Assembly: GCA_963713805.1 (NCBI GenBank)
Contig: CAVQNF010000023.1
Span: 1 to 64,000 of the forward strand
Direction: 5' to 3'
Length of the DNA stretch: 64,000 bases
Origin: GAS188 sp963713805
GTDB lineage: Bacteria; Pseudomonadota; Alphaproteobacteria; Rhizobiales; Beijerinckiaceae
Below are positions 42,979 through 52,751 of this stretch, one piece after another. Under the pieces are notes generated by a model that saw only the letters and a list, made by a program, of their open reading frames with translations, did no database searches and was not told the origin of the DNA. Every line of letters starts with the position of its first letter. Position 1 is the stretch's first letter. A program made the position numbers and the translations under genes.

Positions 42979-43262
42979 CGCGCCTCTCGAACAAGACGGC
43001 GATGATTCGCGAATGCTTTTCGTAAGCCCGCGGTCGGAGCGGGCGGATTGACGATCGCTTCCGCGAAGGCGCGTTGTCCGGCGACCGAGAGCCGGACGAT
43101 TTCCGTTTCCCCAATCGTTCGATTCGCGGCATCCTGCGCGGCGCTCACGACAAAATCGCTGATGCTGCGTCCCTGAATTTCAGCCGCGCGCTTGACGACC
43201 GCGAGCATATCGGGAGCGATGCGCGCTTCTATACGCGCCGTGCGGGCGGATTTTCGAGACAT
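42975..43262 (-). CDS. DUF1778 antitoxin, TacA-like
   Basis: Intact, 95 residues. The N-terminus is a ribbon-helix-helix DNA-binding region (TARIEARIAPDMLAVVKRAA, GRSISDFVVSAAQDAA). The C-terminal tail would wrap the GNAT toxin. It is upstream of and overlapping the toxin, so it is made first, and it probably represses the pair through palindromes in its own promoter. Codon use and GC are only slightly below the neighbours. Confidence 0.87.
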   Translation of the reverse strand: MSRKSARTARIEARIAPDMLAVVKRAAEIQGRSISDFVVSAAQDAANRTIGETEIVRLSVAGQRAFAEAIVNPPAPTAGLRKAFANHRRLVREAR

Positions 43263-43390
43263 CGCGCAACCTCCCTTTTATCCCTGGAAGTACGGTAAAA
43301 CGCCGGACAAGTCAAAGATGGGCTTGGAGGGTGCCGGACGCAAGCAAGCGAGACAAATGGCGGGTTTCCTTGAACTTGCCCTCTCGTCAG

Positions 43391-44684
43391 TCATTCGTCC
43401 GTTTCGCCCTTGCGGTAGAGGGCGCCGCGCCCAAGCCGATCCATGCAGATTTCGGCGGTCCAGGGCAGCATCAACGAGCCGCAACGGCTGTCGCGATAAT
43501 AGCGCTCCAGCGGCAATGATCTGAGCATCGATTGGCCCCCGCAGGTGCGGATGGCGAGGCGGCAGACATCGTTGCAATGCTCCATCACCGTGTATTGGCA
43601 AGCGAGCGAGCGCGCCCGCTCGTCCTCGGAAGGGTCGAGCCTCGCCTCGGAAACGGCGCGCAGGAAGATCGCCCAGGCGAGCTCGAGCTTCACCAGCATC
43701 TCGGCGACGGCGATCTGCTTCGTCGGATACATGCGCCGCTTCACCGGCATGCCCGGCACCTCGCCGCGCAGATAGCGCAACGTGAAGTCGTAGGCCGCCT
43801 GCATCACGCCGAGATAGGTCGCGGTGAGCGTCATGAACATATGCGGCCAGCGCAGCGCCGCCTGGATGTAGATGCCGCGCGGCATCAGCTGCGCCTCCTC
43901 GGGCACGAACACGTTCTTCAGGAGGAGGGTGCGCGAGACGGTCCCGCGCATGCCGAGCGGGTCCCAATCGCCGACGATCGAAAGCCCGTCCGCCGCGGCC
44001 GGGACGGCGACGAACATGGTGTCGCGTCGCGAGGGCTTCAGCCGCTCCCTCGGCCTTTCCCTTCACCGCTCCCTTGACCGCTCCCTTGGCCTCGGTGCAA
44101 AGCACGCCATAATAATCGGCCGCGCCCGAAAGCGAGGCGAAGATCTTGCGCCCGTCGAGGACGAAGCCGCCCTCCACGGGTTTCGCGGTGGTGCCGAAGG
44201 GCGAGACGCCGGCGGCCGCGCTCGATGCCTCGGAGAAGGGCTGGGCGTAGATCGCGCCGCCGACCATGCGCGCGTAGTGGATGGCGCGCCGCGCCTCATG
44301 CTCTCGTTGCTGCTTGCGCGAAAGGTCGAGCCCGTCCACGAGATCGGCCGTCCACAGCGAGTTCGCCACATGCATGTTGAAGGTGTTGGCGGTCGTGCCG
44401 CACCAGAAGCCGAGCCGCTGCGACACCAGCATGTAGGTGCGATAATCGGCGCCCAAGCCGCCATGGCGCTTCGGCACGCACAGCTTCAGGAAGCCGGCCT
44501 CGCGCAGATCGGCGTAATTCTCGAACGGAAAGGAGGCCTCCGCATCGTGGCGGAAGGCGCGCTCGGCGAAGGCCGGCCCCATCTCGTCGATCGCGGCGAG
44601 AAGCCGAAGCGCCTCCTCGCCCAGCCCCAAGGCCCGGACGGCCGAGGTCGGGGCGGGAACCGAGGAGACGATATTCTCGTTCAT
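43391..44684 (-). CDS. Acyl-CoA dehydrogenase family flavoprotein (one frameshift)
   Basis: About 430 residues after removing one extra base near 44025. The N-terminal helical domain has DLREAGFLKLCVPKRHGGLG, the FAD-contacting middle has GGFVLDGRKIFASLSGAADY and WDPLGMRGTVSRTLLLKNVF, and the C-terminal helical domain has CRLAIRTCGGQSMLRSLPLE. The insert KGAVKGAVKGKAEGAAE is an unusual internal repeat. Members include dehydrogenases and related monooxygenases; catalysis is not certain. The ATG overlaps the stop of the NicX-like gene (ATGA), so the two work in one transcript. Confidence 0.82.
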
Positions 44685-45733
44685 TGAAGCTCGCCCTGCA
44701 GCCTTCCCTCGACCACCACCGGCTTTTCGTCGAGCGCCACGGTGCAGTTCCGCAAGGGCAGGTCGAAATGGCCTTCCCCGAAGCGGCCCGCCGCCTCGTT
44801 GGCGCCCGTCGAGAACAGGAAATTCCCGGCGAAGACGCGCAGCTCCGTGCCGTTGATGTCGCGCTTGTCGTACATCGCCATCGCATCCCAGCGCGCCTTC
44901 GGGTTGAGGCCGAAGCCGACATGGCTCACCGCGTAGGCGTCGCGCTCTTTCCAGGCGCCGAGGTGATCGCGCATCAGCTCGGCGTCGAGATTCTTGCCCT
45001 CGATCTTGGTGATGTAGTCGTGCTCGATGGTGAGGCGCACCTCGGCTTCGACATAGCGCTTGAAGGTGAGGTTCGCATCGCCCGGCGACAGCACCAGGGT
45101 GCCGGCGACGCATCCGGCCGCGGGAAAGGCGAGGCACAAACCGCCCGGCCAATGAGCGACGGTGCTGGGCCGGTCGGTAAAGCCCCAGATGCCGCCCATG
45201 CGCGCACCCGCGAGCGCGATCACGAGATCGGTGCCCGTCGCGGAGGTGACGCGCATCTCGCGCGCCGCCTTCAGCATGCCGATGCCGCGCTTGACCTTCG
45301 GCAGGAGGGCCGGATCGGGCGGCAGACGTTCGAGGACGTCGGGATGCTCGTTCGAGATCATCATCAAGCGCGCCCCGCTCTGGAGGATCTCGGGCAGCTC
45401 TTGCGCGTGCAGCAGGCCTTCCAGCGTGAGATCGACCAGAAGGCCGGGCCCGCTCAGCGCCTTCACCAAGGGCTCGATCCGCTGCAGCGCCCGCGAGGCT
45501 CCGGTCGAGCGCACCGGGACCGGGGCGGTCTGCCGCGGCGTCGGCACCACGATGTGGAAAGGCCGCGCGCCGAGGCGCGAAAGCGCGAGCTCGGCAAGGT
45601 GCACATTGAGCGGGCGCGATTGCGTCTCGGAGAGGATGCGCACCGGCTCATCGGCCGCGACCCCGCAGAGCCGGAACAGCGAAGCGAAATTCTCGATCCA
45701 TTTGGCTTCGATGCGGTCGCTCAACATGCGCAA
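44681..45733 (-). CDS. NicX-like 2,5-dihydroxypyridine 5,6-dioxygenase family protein
   Basis: Intact, 350 residues. The C-terminal half strongly resembles NicX, the Fe(II) enzyme that opens 2,5-dihydroxypyridine in nicotinate catabolism: ATGTDL, GFTDRPSTVAHWPGG, PGDANLTFKRYVEAEVRLTI, YAVSHVGFGLNPKARW and FAGNFLFSTGANEAAG. In GHFDLPLRNCT, His322 and Asp324 fit NicX's H-x-D iron ligands. The fold is related to M29 aminopeptidases, so a peptidase label is the main alternative. It is first in a two-gene unit with the acyl-CoA-dehydrogenase-like flavoprotein. Substrate inferred. Confidence 0.8.
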   Translation of the reverse strand: MRMLSDRIEAKWIENFASLFRLCGVAADEPVRILSETQSRPLNVHLAELALSRLGARPFHIVVPTPRQTAPVPVRSTGASRALQRIEPLVKALSGPGLLVDLTLEGLLHAQELPEILQSGARLMMISNEHPDVLERLPPDPALLPKVKRGIGMLKAAREMRVTSATGTDLVIALAGARMGGIWGFTDRPSTVAHWPGGLCLAFPAAGCVAGTLVLSPGDANLTFKRYVEAEVRLTIEHDYITKIEGKNLDAELMRDHLGAWKERDAYAVSHVGFGLNPKARWDAMAMYDKRDINGTELRVFAGNFLFSTGANEAAGRFGEGHFDLPLRNCTVALDEKPVVVEGRLQGELQ

Positions 45734-45890
45734 AGGCTATCGGGGGGCCCGTTTTCTGTCCACGGGCTTCAAGTCCGGATCGCGCGGGCTCGACGACGAA
45801 CGGGCGCCGTTTCCCGAGCCGGGCCTTGCGCGTTCGGCGCCGCTATCCTAACCCGACGCTGGCGTGCGGCCCTCTTTGGAATCAGCGGTA

Positions 45891-48110
45891 GTGCTCAAGA
45901 ACGACATCGCCATCACGCCGGAACTCGTCGCCGAGCACGGGCTGAAACCGGACGAATATCAGCGCCTCCTCGCGCTTCTCGGGCGCGAGCCGAGCTTCAC
46001 CGAGCTCGGCATCGTCTCGGCGATGTGGAACGAGCACTGCTCCTATAAATCCTCGCGCATCCATTTGCGAAAGCTGCCGACCACCGGCCCCTGCGTGATC
46101 CAGGGCCCGGGCGAGAACGCCGGCGTCATCGATATCGGCGATGGCGAGGCGGTGGTCTTCAAGATGGAGAGCCATAACCACCCCTCCTTCATCGAGCCTT
46201 ACCAGGGGGCGGCAACCGGGGTGGGCGGCATATTGCGCGACGTGTTCACCATGGGGGCGCGCCCGATCGCCGCCTTGAACGCGCTGCGCTTCGGCGCGCC
46301 GGACCATCCGCGCACCCGCCATCTCGTCGCCGGCGTCGTCGCCGGCATCGGCGGCTACGGCAATTCCTTCGGCGTGCCGACCGTCGGGGGGCAGATGGGT
46401 TTCGATGCCTCTTATGACGGCAACATCCTGGTCAACGCCATGGCGGTCGGCCTCGCGCGCAAGGACGAGATCTTCTACGCGGCCGCCTCCGGCCTCGGCA
46501 ATCCGATCGTCTATCTCGGCTCCAAGACCGGGCGTGACGGCATCCACGGCGCCACCATGGCGTCCAATGTGTTCGGCGCCGATGCGCATGAGAAGCGCCC
46601 GACCGTGCAGGTCGGCGACCCTTTCGCCGAAAAGCTCCTGCTCGAAGCCTGTCTCGAGATCATGGCCAAGGGCTGTGTGATCGCCATTCAGGACATGGGA
46701 GCGGCGGGCCTCACCTGCTCGGCGGTCGAGATGGGCGCCAAGGGCGATCTCGGCGTCGAGCTCGACCTCGACAAGGTCCCCTGCCGCGAAACGGGCATGA
46801 CGGCCTATGAGATGATGCTCTCCGAGAGCCAGGAACGCATGCTGATGGTGCTGCGGCCCGGCAAGGAGGAGGAGGCGAAATCGGTCTTCCGCAAATGGGG
46901 GCTCGATTTCGCGGTCATCGGCCGCACCACCGACACCCGGCGCTTCGTCGTGAGGCATCAGGGCGAGGTCATGGCCGACATGCCGATCAAGGAGCTCGGC
47001 GACGAAGCGCCGCTTTACGACCGACCCTGGGTGAAGCCGCCGGTGCCTCACGCGGTCGAGCCTTCGGACATCGAGCCGCCTTGCCCCAACATGGACGCGC
47101 TTCGCCGCCTCCTCGGCTCGCCCGATCTTTGCTCGAAGCGCTGGGTCTTTGAGCAATATGACCATCTGATCTTGGGCAACACGGTGCTGCCGCCCGGCGG
47201 CGACGCCGCGGTGGTGCGCGTCGGGGACGGGCCGAAGGCGCTGGCGCTCACCTGCGACGTGACGCCGCGCTATGTCGCGGCCGACCCCTTCGAAGGCGGC
47301 AAGCAGGCGGTGGCCGAAGCCTGGCGCAACCTCACCTCGGTCGGCGCGCTGCCGCTCGCGCTCACCGACAATCTCAATTTCGGCAATCCGGAGCGGCCCG
47401 ACGTGATGGGGCAATTCGTCGAGGCGGTTCGAGGCATCGCGGAGGCCTGCCGCGCCCTCGATTTCCCGGTCGTCTCCGGCAATGTCTCGCTCTACAACGA
47501 GACGCATGGCCGCTCGATCCAGCCGACCCCGACCATCGGCGGCGTCGGGCTTCTCGACGATGTGACGCGCCATGCGACGCCAGCCTTCAAACGCGAGGGC
47601 GATCGCATCCTCCTGATCGGCGAGACCTTCGGCTGGATCGGCCAATCGGTCTATCTGCGTGACATTTGCGGCCGGGCCGAGGGAGCGCCGCCGCCCATCG
47701 ATCTCGCGGTCGAACGCCGCAACGGCGATTTCGTGCGCGCCCTCATCGCCTCCGGCCATGCGAGCGCGGTGCACGATCTCTCGGACGGCGGTTTCCTGGT
47801 GGCGCTTGCGGAGATGGCGATGGCCGGAGGTCTCGGCGCCACGATCACGCGCCTGCCGGGCGAGATCGAGCCCCATGCGGCGCTCTTCGGGGAGGATCAG
47901 GCGCGCTACATCGTCACCGTCGATCCGGCGAGGCTGGAGGAGGTCTCGAGCCTCGCACTCGCCGATGGTGTCGTCCTCACGATCATGGGCACGGTGGAGG
48001 GACGCGATATCGCGATTCCGGGCGAGGCACCGGTGCCCGTCGCGTCGCTCGGGGAGGCCCATGAGGGCTGGTTGCCGCGCTATATGGGGGCAGGCGCCCT
48101 CGTGTCGTGA
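45891..48110 (+). CDS. purL: Phosphoribosylformylglycinamidine synthase subunit PurL
   Basis: Intact, 739 residues from GTG 45891 (an in-frame GTG at 45864 would add nine). It forms FGAM from FGAR, ATP and glutamine-derived ammonia in purine synthesis, with PurQ and PurS. SAMWNEHCSYKSSRIHL, the ATP/Mg motif KMESHNHPSFIEPYQGAATG, the FGAR site and the second AIRS-like half (VSGNVSLYNETHG, AVHDLSDGG) are all present. It is the small-type PurL, lacking a glutaminase domain. purL-bolA-grxD order is common in alphaproteobacteria. Confidence 0.97.
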   Translation: MLKNDIAITPELVAEHGLKPDEYQRLLALLGREPSFTELGIVSAMWNEHCSYKSSRIHLRKLPTTGPCVIQGPGENAGVIDIGDGEAVVFKMESHNHPSFIEPYQGAATGVGGILRDVFTMGARPIAALNALRFGAPDHPRTRHLVAGVVAGIGGYGNSFGVPTVGGQMGFDASYDGNILVNAMAVGLARKDEIFYAAASGLGNPIVYLGSKTGRDGIHGATMASNVFGADAHEKRPTVQVGDPFAEKLLLEACLEIMAKGCVIAIQDMGAAGLTCSAVEMGAKGDLGVELDLDKVPCRETGMTAYEMMLSESQERMLMVLRPGKEEEAKSVFRKWGLDFAVIGRTTDTRRFVVRHQGEVMADMPIKELGDEAPLYDRPWVKPPVPHAVEPSDIEPPCPNMDALRRLLGSPDLCSKRWVFEQYDHLILGNTVLPPGGDAAVVRVGDGPKALALTCDVTPRYVAADPFEGGKQAVAEAWRNLTSVGALPLALTDNLNFGNPERPDVMGQFVEAVRGIAEACRALDFPVVSGNVSLYNETHGRSIQPTPTIGGVGLLDDVTRHATPAFKREGDRILLIGETFGWIGQSVYLRDICGRAEGAPPPIDLAVERRNGDFVRALIASGHASAVHDLSDGGFLVALAEMAMAGGLGATITRLPGEIEPHAALFGEDQARYIVTVDPARLEEVSSLALADGVVLTIMGTVEGRDIAIPGEAPVPVASLGEAHEGWLPRYMGAGALVS

Positions 48111-48343
48111 AGCCGGCAAGACGCGTTTGTCGGCCTGGCTGCGATCGAAAATATCCGAGAGGGGGCGTTTGGAAATCGAGCCCGGCATCGACGGCTCGGC
48201 TGCAGGCTGGGGCGTCGGATGCGCTGATCCGGGACGGCACCTTGACGCCTGCGGCGTTTAAGGGTGGATGACGGACGAAGCCGCAGGGCCGAGGCTCGAG
48301 GAAGGCTTCGGCCCCTGCCGATGCTCGTGGAGGCGTGACTGCG

Positions 48344-48580
48344 ATGCCCATGCAAAAGACCGAGATCGAGGCGCTCATCAAGGAGGCGCTTCCCGATGCC
48401 GAGGTCGAGATCAAGGACCTCGCCGGCGATGGCGACCACTACGCCGCGACGGTGAAATCGGCCGCGTTCGAGGGGAAGACCCGCGTCCAGCAGCATCAGC
48501 TCGTCTATGGCGCGCTGCAAGGCCGCATGGGCGGCGCGTTGCACGCGCTTGCACTGACGACGATGCCGCACGATATTTAG
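48344..48580 (+). CDS. bolA: BolA family protein
   Basis: Intact, about 78 residues from ATG 48344; a GTG at 48335 would add three. The BolA class-II KH-like fold is clear: IEALIKEALPDAEVEIKDLA, GDGDHYAATVKSAAFEGKTR, VQQHQLVYGALQGRMGG and ending LHALALTTM. The invariant His (RVQQHQ, ALHALAL) that with a CGFS glutaredoxin ligates a [2Fe-2S] cluster is present. The gene directly precedes such a glutaredoxin, so the two likely form an iron-sulfur/iron-sensing complex. Confidence 0.92.
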   Translation: MPMQKTEIEALIKEALPDAEVEIKDLAGDGDHYAATVKSAAFEGKTRVQQHQLVYGALQGRMGGALHALALTTMPHDI

Positions 48581-48699
48581 GCGAGATTGCTTGCGACATG
48601 TTAAGCCAGCGGCAAGAAAGGCTCACGCATTTCGCCTCTGGCTCCCATCGCGACATGAAACCCAAATCGGGCTTTGCCCCCGACGCCAAGGTAGAGACA

Positions 48700-49041
48700 A
48701 TGACCGACGCCAACGCTCTGATCGACAATGAAGTGAAGTCGAACGACGTCGTGCTCTTCATGAAAGGCACGCCGCAATTCCCGATGTGCGGCTTTTCGGG
48801 GCAGGTCGTGCAGATCCTCGACTACGTCGGCGTGCCCTTCAAGGGCGTCAACGTGCTCGAGGACGACAATCTGCGCCAGGGCATCAAGAACTATTCCAAC
48901 TGGCCGACCATCCCCCAGCTTTATGTGAAGGGCGAGTTCGTCGGCGGCTGCGACATCGTGCGCGAGATGTTCCAGTCGGGCGAGCTGCAATCGCATCTCG
49001 CCGGGAAGGGCATCACCGTCAAGCAGCCCGCGCGGGCCTGA
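48700..49041 (+). CDS. grxD: Monothiol glutaredoxin, Grx4/GrxD family
   Basis: Intact, 113 residues. The CGFS active site is at residues 30-33 (FMKGTPQFPMCGFSGQVVQI), and glutathione-binding WPTIPQLYVKGEFVGGCDIV follows. It binds a glutathione-coordinated [2Fe-2S] cluster and cooperates with BolA in cluster delivery. Upstream in-frame codons to 48268 are not part of the gene. It is in line with purL and bolA. Confidence 0.94.
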   Translation: MTDANALIDNEVKSNDVVLFMKGTPQFPMCGFSGQVVQILDYVGVPFKGVNVLEDDNLRQGIKNYSNWPTIPQLYVKGEFVGGCDIVREMFQSGELQSHLAGKGITVKQPARA

Positions 49042-49052
49042 GCCCATCCTTC

Positions 49053-49590
49053 ATGGCCGCGTCTTCCGGCCTTCCGGAAGGGCGGGGGCTGCTGCGCATC
49101 GGCGAGATCGTCGGCGCGCATGGCGTCAAGGGCGAGGTCCGCCTGCGCTCCTTCGCGGCGACGCCCGCGAAAATCGCCGAATATTCTCCGCTCGCGACAT
49201 CAGATGGCGCGGCGTCCTGCACGCATCGAGGCCTTGCGCCCGCTCGGCGGGGCGAATCCGGATATGTTCATCGGCCGGATCGCCGGCGTCGCGAGCCGGG
49301 AGGCGGCGGAAGCCTTGGCCGGAACCGTCTTGCACGTCGCGCGCGAGCGCGTGGCGGCGGACCTCGCCGAGACGGAGTTCCTGCACGCCGATCTCATTGG
49401 CTGTCGTGTCGAGCGTGACGGCGAGGTGATCGGCAAGGTGGTCGCGGTGCAGAATTTCGGCGCGGGCGACCTCATCGAGATCGCGCTTCACGGCACGCGC
49501 CGGACCGAATTCCTCCCCTTCGCCGAGGCTTTCATCCCGCTCGTCGATCTCGCCGGCCGACGGATCGTCATCGCCTCGTCGCGAGCGTGA
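49053..49590 (+). CDS. rimM: Ribosome maturation factor RimM (one or two frameshifts)
   Basis: About 178 residues. The N-terminal RimM barrel is GLLRIGEIVGAHGVKGEVRL, and after an indel region at 49200-49230 it continues IEALRPLGGANPDMFIGRIA. The PRC barrel follows: FLHADLIGCRVERDGEVIGK, then TEFLPFAEAFIPLVDLAGRR. It assists 30S head assembly by binding S19. It starts 11 bases after grxD stops, an unusual position since rimM normally sits in rpsP-rimM-trmD-rplS. None of those genes is nearby. Confidence 0.9.
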
Positions 49591-49606
49591 TCCTGAGCCG
49601 CGACCT

Positions 49607-51202
49607 TCAGGTCGGCGCTGCCACCCGCTCGGCACTCGTCCTCTCACGCCGCTCGCGCAATTCGCGCTTGAGCACCTTGCCGATGGTGCTGCGCGGAAGC
49701 CGATCGAGGATCTCGACCGCGGCGAGCCGCTGCGTCCTGCCGAGCCGCGCGTTGGCGAATTCACGAAGCGCCGTGGCGGTGGCCGTGGCCGCGGGCTTGA
49801 GCACCACGTAAGCCACCGGAGTCTCGCCCCAGCGTTCCGACGCGACCCCGATCACGGCGGCTTCGGCGACGGCCTCATGCGCGGCGAGCACGGCTTCGAG
49901 ATCGCCCGGATAGATGTTGAAGCCGCCCGAGATGATCATGTCCTTCTTGCGGTCGACGAGGATCAGGAAGCCGTCCTCGTCGAAGCGGCCGATGTCGCCG
50001 GTGCGGATGAAGCGCTTGCCCTCGGCATCGTGCCACTCCACCTCCGCGGTCCTCTCCGGCTGATTGTGGTAGCCGCTCATCATCGCGGGCGAATGGCCGA
50101 CGATCTCGCCGAGCTCGCCTTGCGCGACTTCGTTCCCCTGGTCGTCGATGAGGCGCAGATCGTTGCCGGGCGAGGGCCGCCCGACGGTGTGAAGCTTGTC
50201 CGGCCATTCATGCGCGAAGAGGAGGGTCGAGCCGCCGCCCTCCGTCATGCCCCAGACTTCGGCAAGGCCGCCGGGCCAGCGCTTCAGGACCTCGGCCTTG
50301 AGGGACGCGGGGAATGGCGCGCTGGTGCAGGATTTCATCTTGAAGCTCGAAAGATCGTAGCGGTCGAAATCCGGCAAGCTCCATGAGGCGCCGATATTGC
50401 ACCGGCACCAGCATCGCATGCGTCGCGCGGTGCTTTTCGGCGAGGCCGAGGAAGGAAGCCGCGTCGAACTTCCCCATCAGCACGAGCGTGCCGCCATGCA
50501 CGAGCGTGGGGAAGAAGGCGACGAGCGTCGTGTTCGAGTAGAGCGGGGTCGAGACGAGGGTTAAGGCGTCGCGACCGTAGAGGAAGGTCTTCGCCCGCTG
50601 CACCTGCGCCCAGCGCATCCGATGCGGCTGGACGATGCCCTTGGGCGTGCCCGTCGTGCCCGAGGAATAGATGATGTTGAAGGGCGCATCGGGCGCGATC
50701 GCGATCGGGCGAGGTTTTGCGCCTCGAGGCTCGAGCCAGGTGTAAAGCGCCCCGCCAAGGGCATTGCCCGTTTCCGAATGATCGAGCGCGATGCGCGGAA
50801 GGTCACCGCCGCCGAGCTCTTGACTTTCCCAGGGCTCGCGGCGGTCGAGCGATCGAGAAACAAGAGCCTTGCGCCGCAATCCGCGATCATCGCCGCAAGA
50901 GAGGCCGGCGTCGAGGAGGGAGCGAGCGGGGCGATCGCGACGCCCGCCCGCAAGGCGCCGAGGAAGACGGCGGCGTATTCGATCGAGGTCGCGGCGCAGA
51001 TCGCGATCGCCTCGCCCGCACCGACGCCGTCGCGCTGCAAAGCCGCGGCCACCCGGTCCATGATGGCGTCGAGCTCGCCATAGCTCCAGCGCCTTTCGCC
51101 TTCGATGAGCGCTGCGTGGTCGGGACGTTCTCGCGCGTGCAGATGGACGAGATGGGCGATGTCGCCGAAATCCTGGCTCAGGAGAGTGTCGAACGCAGAC
51201 AT
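49607..51202 (-). CDS. AMP-forming acyl-CoA ligase (two frameshifts)
   Basis: ANL-superfamily CoA ligase, about 530 residues from ATG 51200-51202 (MSAFDTLLSQDFGDIAHLVH). Motifs: IIYSSGTTGTPKGIVQPHRM (P-loop), AEVWGMTEGGGSTLL, FIRTGDIGRFDEDGFLILVD, and near the end LPRSTIGKVLKREL with the catalytic Lys. Indels are near 50830 and 50385. It follows the enoyl-CoA hydratase by about 30 bases on the same strand. Together they suggest activation and oxidation of a carboxylic acid (fatty, aromatic or dicarboxylic). The acid is not identifiable. Confidence 0.85.
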
Positions 51203-51234
51203 TGCTTTGGCTTGTGGCATCAAGCCGAGTGTCG

Positions 51235-52077
51235 TCAAGCCCCGCCAGCACCCCTTCTTCCGCCTTGCGGCCGCCCTACGGGAGAAGGGGGCAGATCATT
51301 CGGCCCCTCGACCTTCGCGCCTTTCCCTTGCGCGAATTCCGCGAGGCGTTGCGCCGCGTCCGGCCCCGTCTGCGAAAGCGCCGCCATCATGCTCTCGACG
51401 AAGAGTCCGTCGTCCTCGCTCATGTCCTGGATGCGGGGCAGCGCCTCGAGCACGCCGAGGATGGTGAGCGGGGCGAGCCTCGCCACCTTCTCCGCGAGCT
51501 CGAGGGCCTTCGCTCCTCGCTTCGCCCTCGGCGACGAGATAATTCACCGCGCCGATGCGCTCGGCCGTCGCGGCGTCGAGCACGCGTCCGGTGAGCATCA
51601 TGTCCGCCATGCGCGAGACGCCGATCAGCCGCGCCACATGCACGGACGCGCCGCCCCCGACATAGATGCCGCGCGAGCCTTCGGGCAAGCGCGAAGAAGG
51701 CGGTTCGATCCGCGACGCGCAAATGGCAGGCGGCCGCAAGCTCGAGCCCGCCGCCGACGGTCGCGCCGTGCAGCGCCGCGATGGCAGGAATGCGCCCGTG
51801 ACGGATCATGCGGAAGACGCGATGCCAGGTCCGCGAATGGTGGAACACCTCCTCGGCGGAACGCGTCTTGTGCTCGACGAGATCGAGCCCGGCGCAGAAG
51901 CACGGCCCATCGCCGTGGAGCACGAGGGCGCGCGCCTCTTCATGGGCGCGCCGCACCGCCGTTTCGATTCGCGGCGATCAGCGCATCGTTGATGGCGTTA
52001 CGCTTCTCGGCACGGGCAAGCCCGATGAGCGCGACCTTGCCCTCGATGCTGAACGTCACGAGCTCATGGGTCGACAT
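51235..52077 (-). CDS. Enoyl-CoA hydratase/isomerase (crotonase) family protein, frameshifted
   Basis: N-terminus MSTHELVTFSIEGKVALIGL, then LARAEKRNAINDALI, the crotonase entry block. The oxyanion segments are FCAGLDL and ALHGATVGGGLELAAACHLR. The second half has YVGGGASVHVARLIGVSRMA. Indels near 51965, 51690 and 51520 break it; corrected length is about 280. The last ~20 codons (from about 51290 to 51235) run into CTTCTTCCGCC/GGGAGAAGG intergenic repeat DNA, so the native C-terminus is probably shorter. Upstream partner of the acyl-CoA ligase. Confidence 0.82.
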
Positions 52078-52332
52078 CGCATTCCTTTCGCATCTCGAGG
52101 CTCGCAAGCGCGAAACTGAATAGCTCGGTTCTCACCGTGAGGACAGGCGCCGGGGTCCGCGCCTTGTTACGCCATCGGGCAATATCCCACGGCTCATTCG
52201 ACCTAGCCTGATCACGCAATCGTGTTTGGAGTCATGGCGCAGAGCGATGCGAACATGGAATGAGACCTAATAATCCGGGCCGGGGCGAGAGATCATGCTC
52301 TCCGCGAGCCGAAGCTTGAACGGAGCATCATC

Positions 52333-52730
52333 ATGACGTCTTTCTTCGAACGTTGGGAGAAGTGGTCGCCTCAAGTCCTCAGCGTCGTGCGGATCATCGC
52401 GGCGCTCTGTTTCCTTCAGCATGGCTTGCAGAAATATTTCGGCTTTCCGTCGGCCACTCCTCCGGGCGGACACTCTTCACTATGTCCAAGGCGTGATCGA
52501 GATCGCGGGCGGCATCCTTCTGGCGCTCGGGCTCTTTACGCGGCCGGTCGCCTTCATCCTTGCGGGTGACATGGCGGTTGCCTATTTCACGCAGCATCTG
52601 CCGAAATCCTTCTTTCCCGCGCTGAACGGCGGCGACGCGGCCATTCTCTATTGCTTCATCTTCTTCTATATCGTCTTCGTCGGCGGAGGCGCTTGGAGCG
52701 TCGATCGAAAAGTCCTGCAGCAGGAGATAG
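52333..52730 (+). CDS. DoxX family membrane protein, copy 1 (two frameshifts)
   Basis: Four-helix DoxX protein of about 132 residues. MTSFFERWEKWSPQVLSVVR is followed by QHGLQKYFGFP, HYVQGVIEIAGGILLALGLF and FILAGDMAVAYFTQHLPKSF, ending SVDRKVLQQE. An extra base near 52460 shifts the frame in the loop after helix 1, and another (the A at about 52727) hides the TAG at 52728-52730. Paralogous to the next gene. DoxX proteins are inner-membrane and linked to thiol/oxidative stress or quinone chemistry; role uncertain. Confidence 0.83.
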
Positions 52731-52751
52731 CCGCTACATGGGAGCGCCGCC

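Noticed and set aside
45882..48188. A 768-codon open frame antisense to purL
   Set aside because: Long antisense frames are expected opposite GC-rich coding DNA. Its translation has no domain and is Arg/Asp-rich shadow sequence. The same holds for the frames opposite ggt (56938-58608) and the S10 peptidase (33509-35128).
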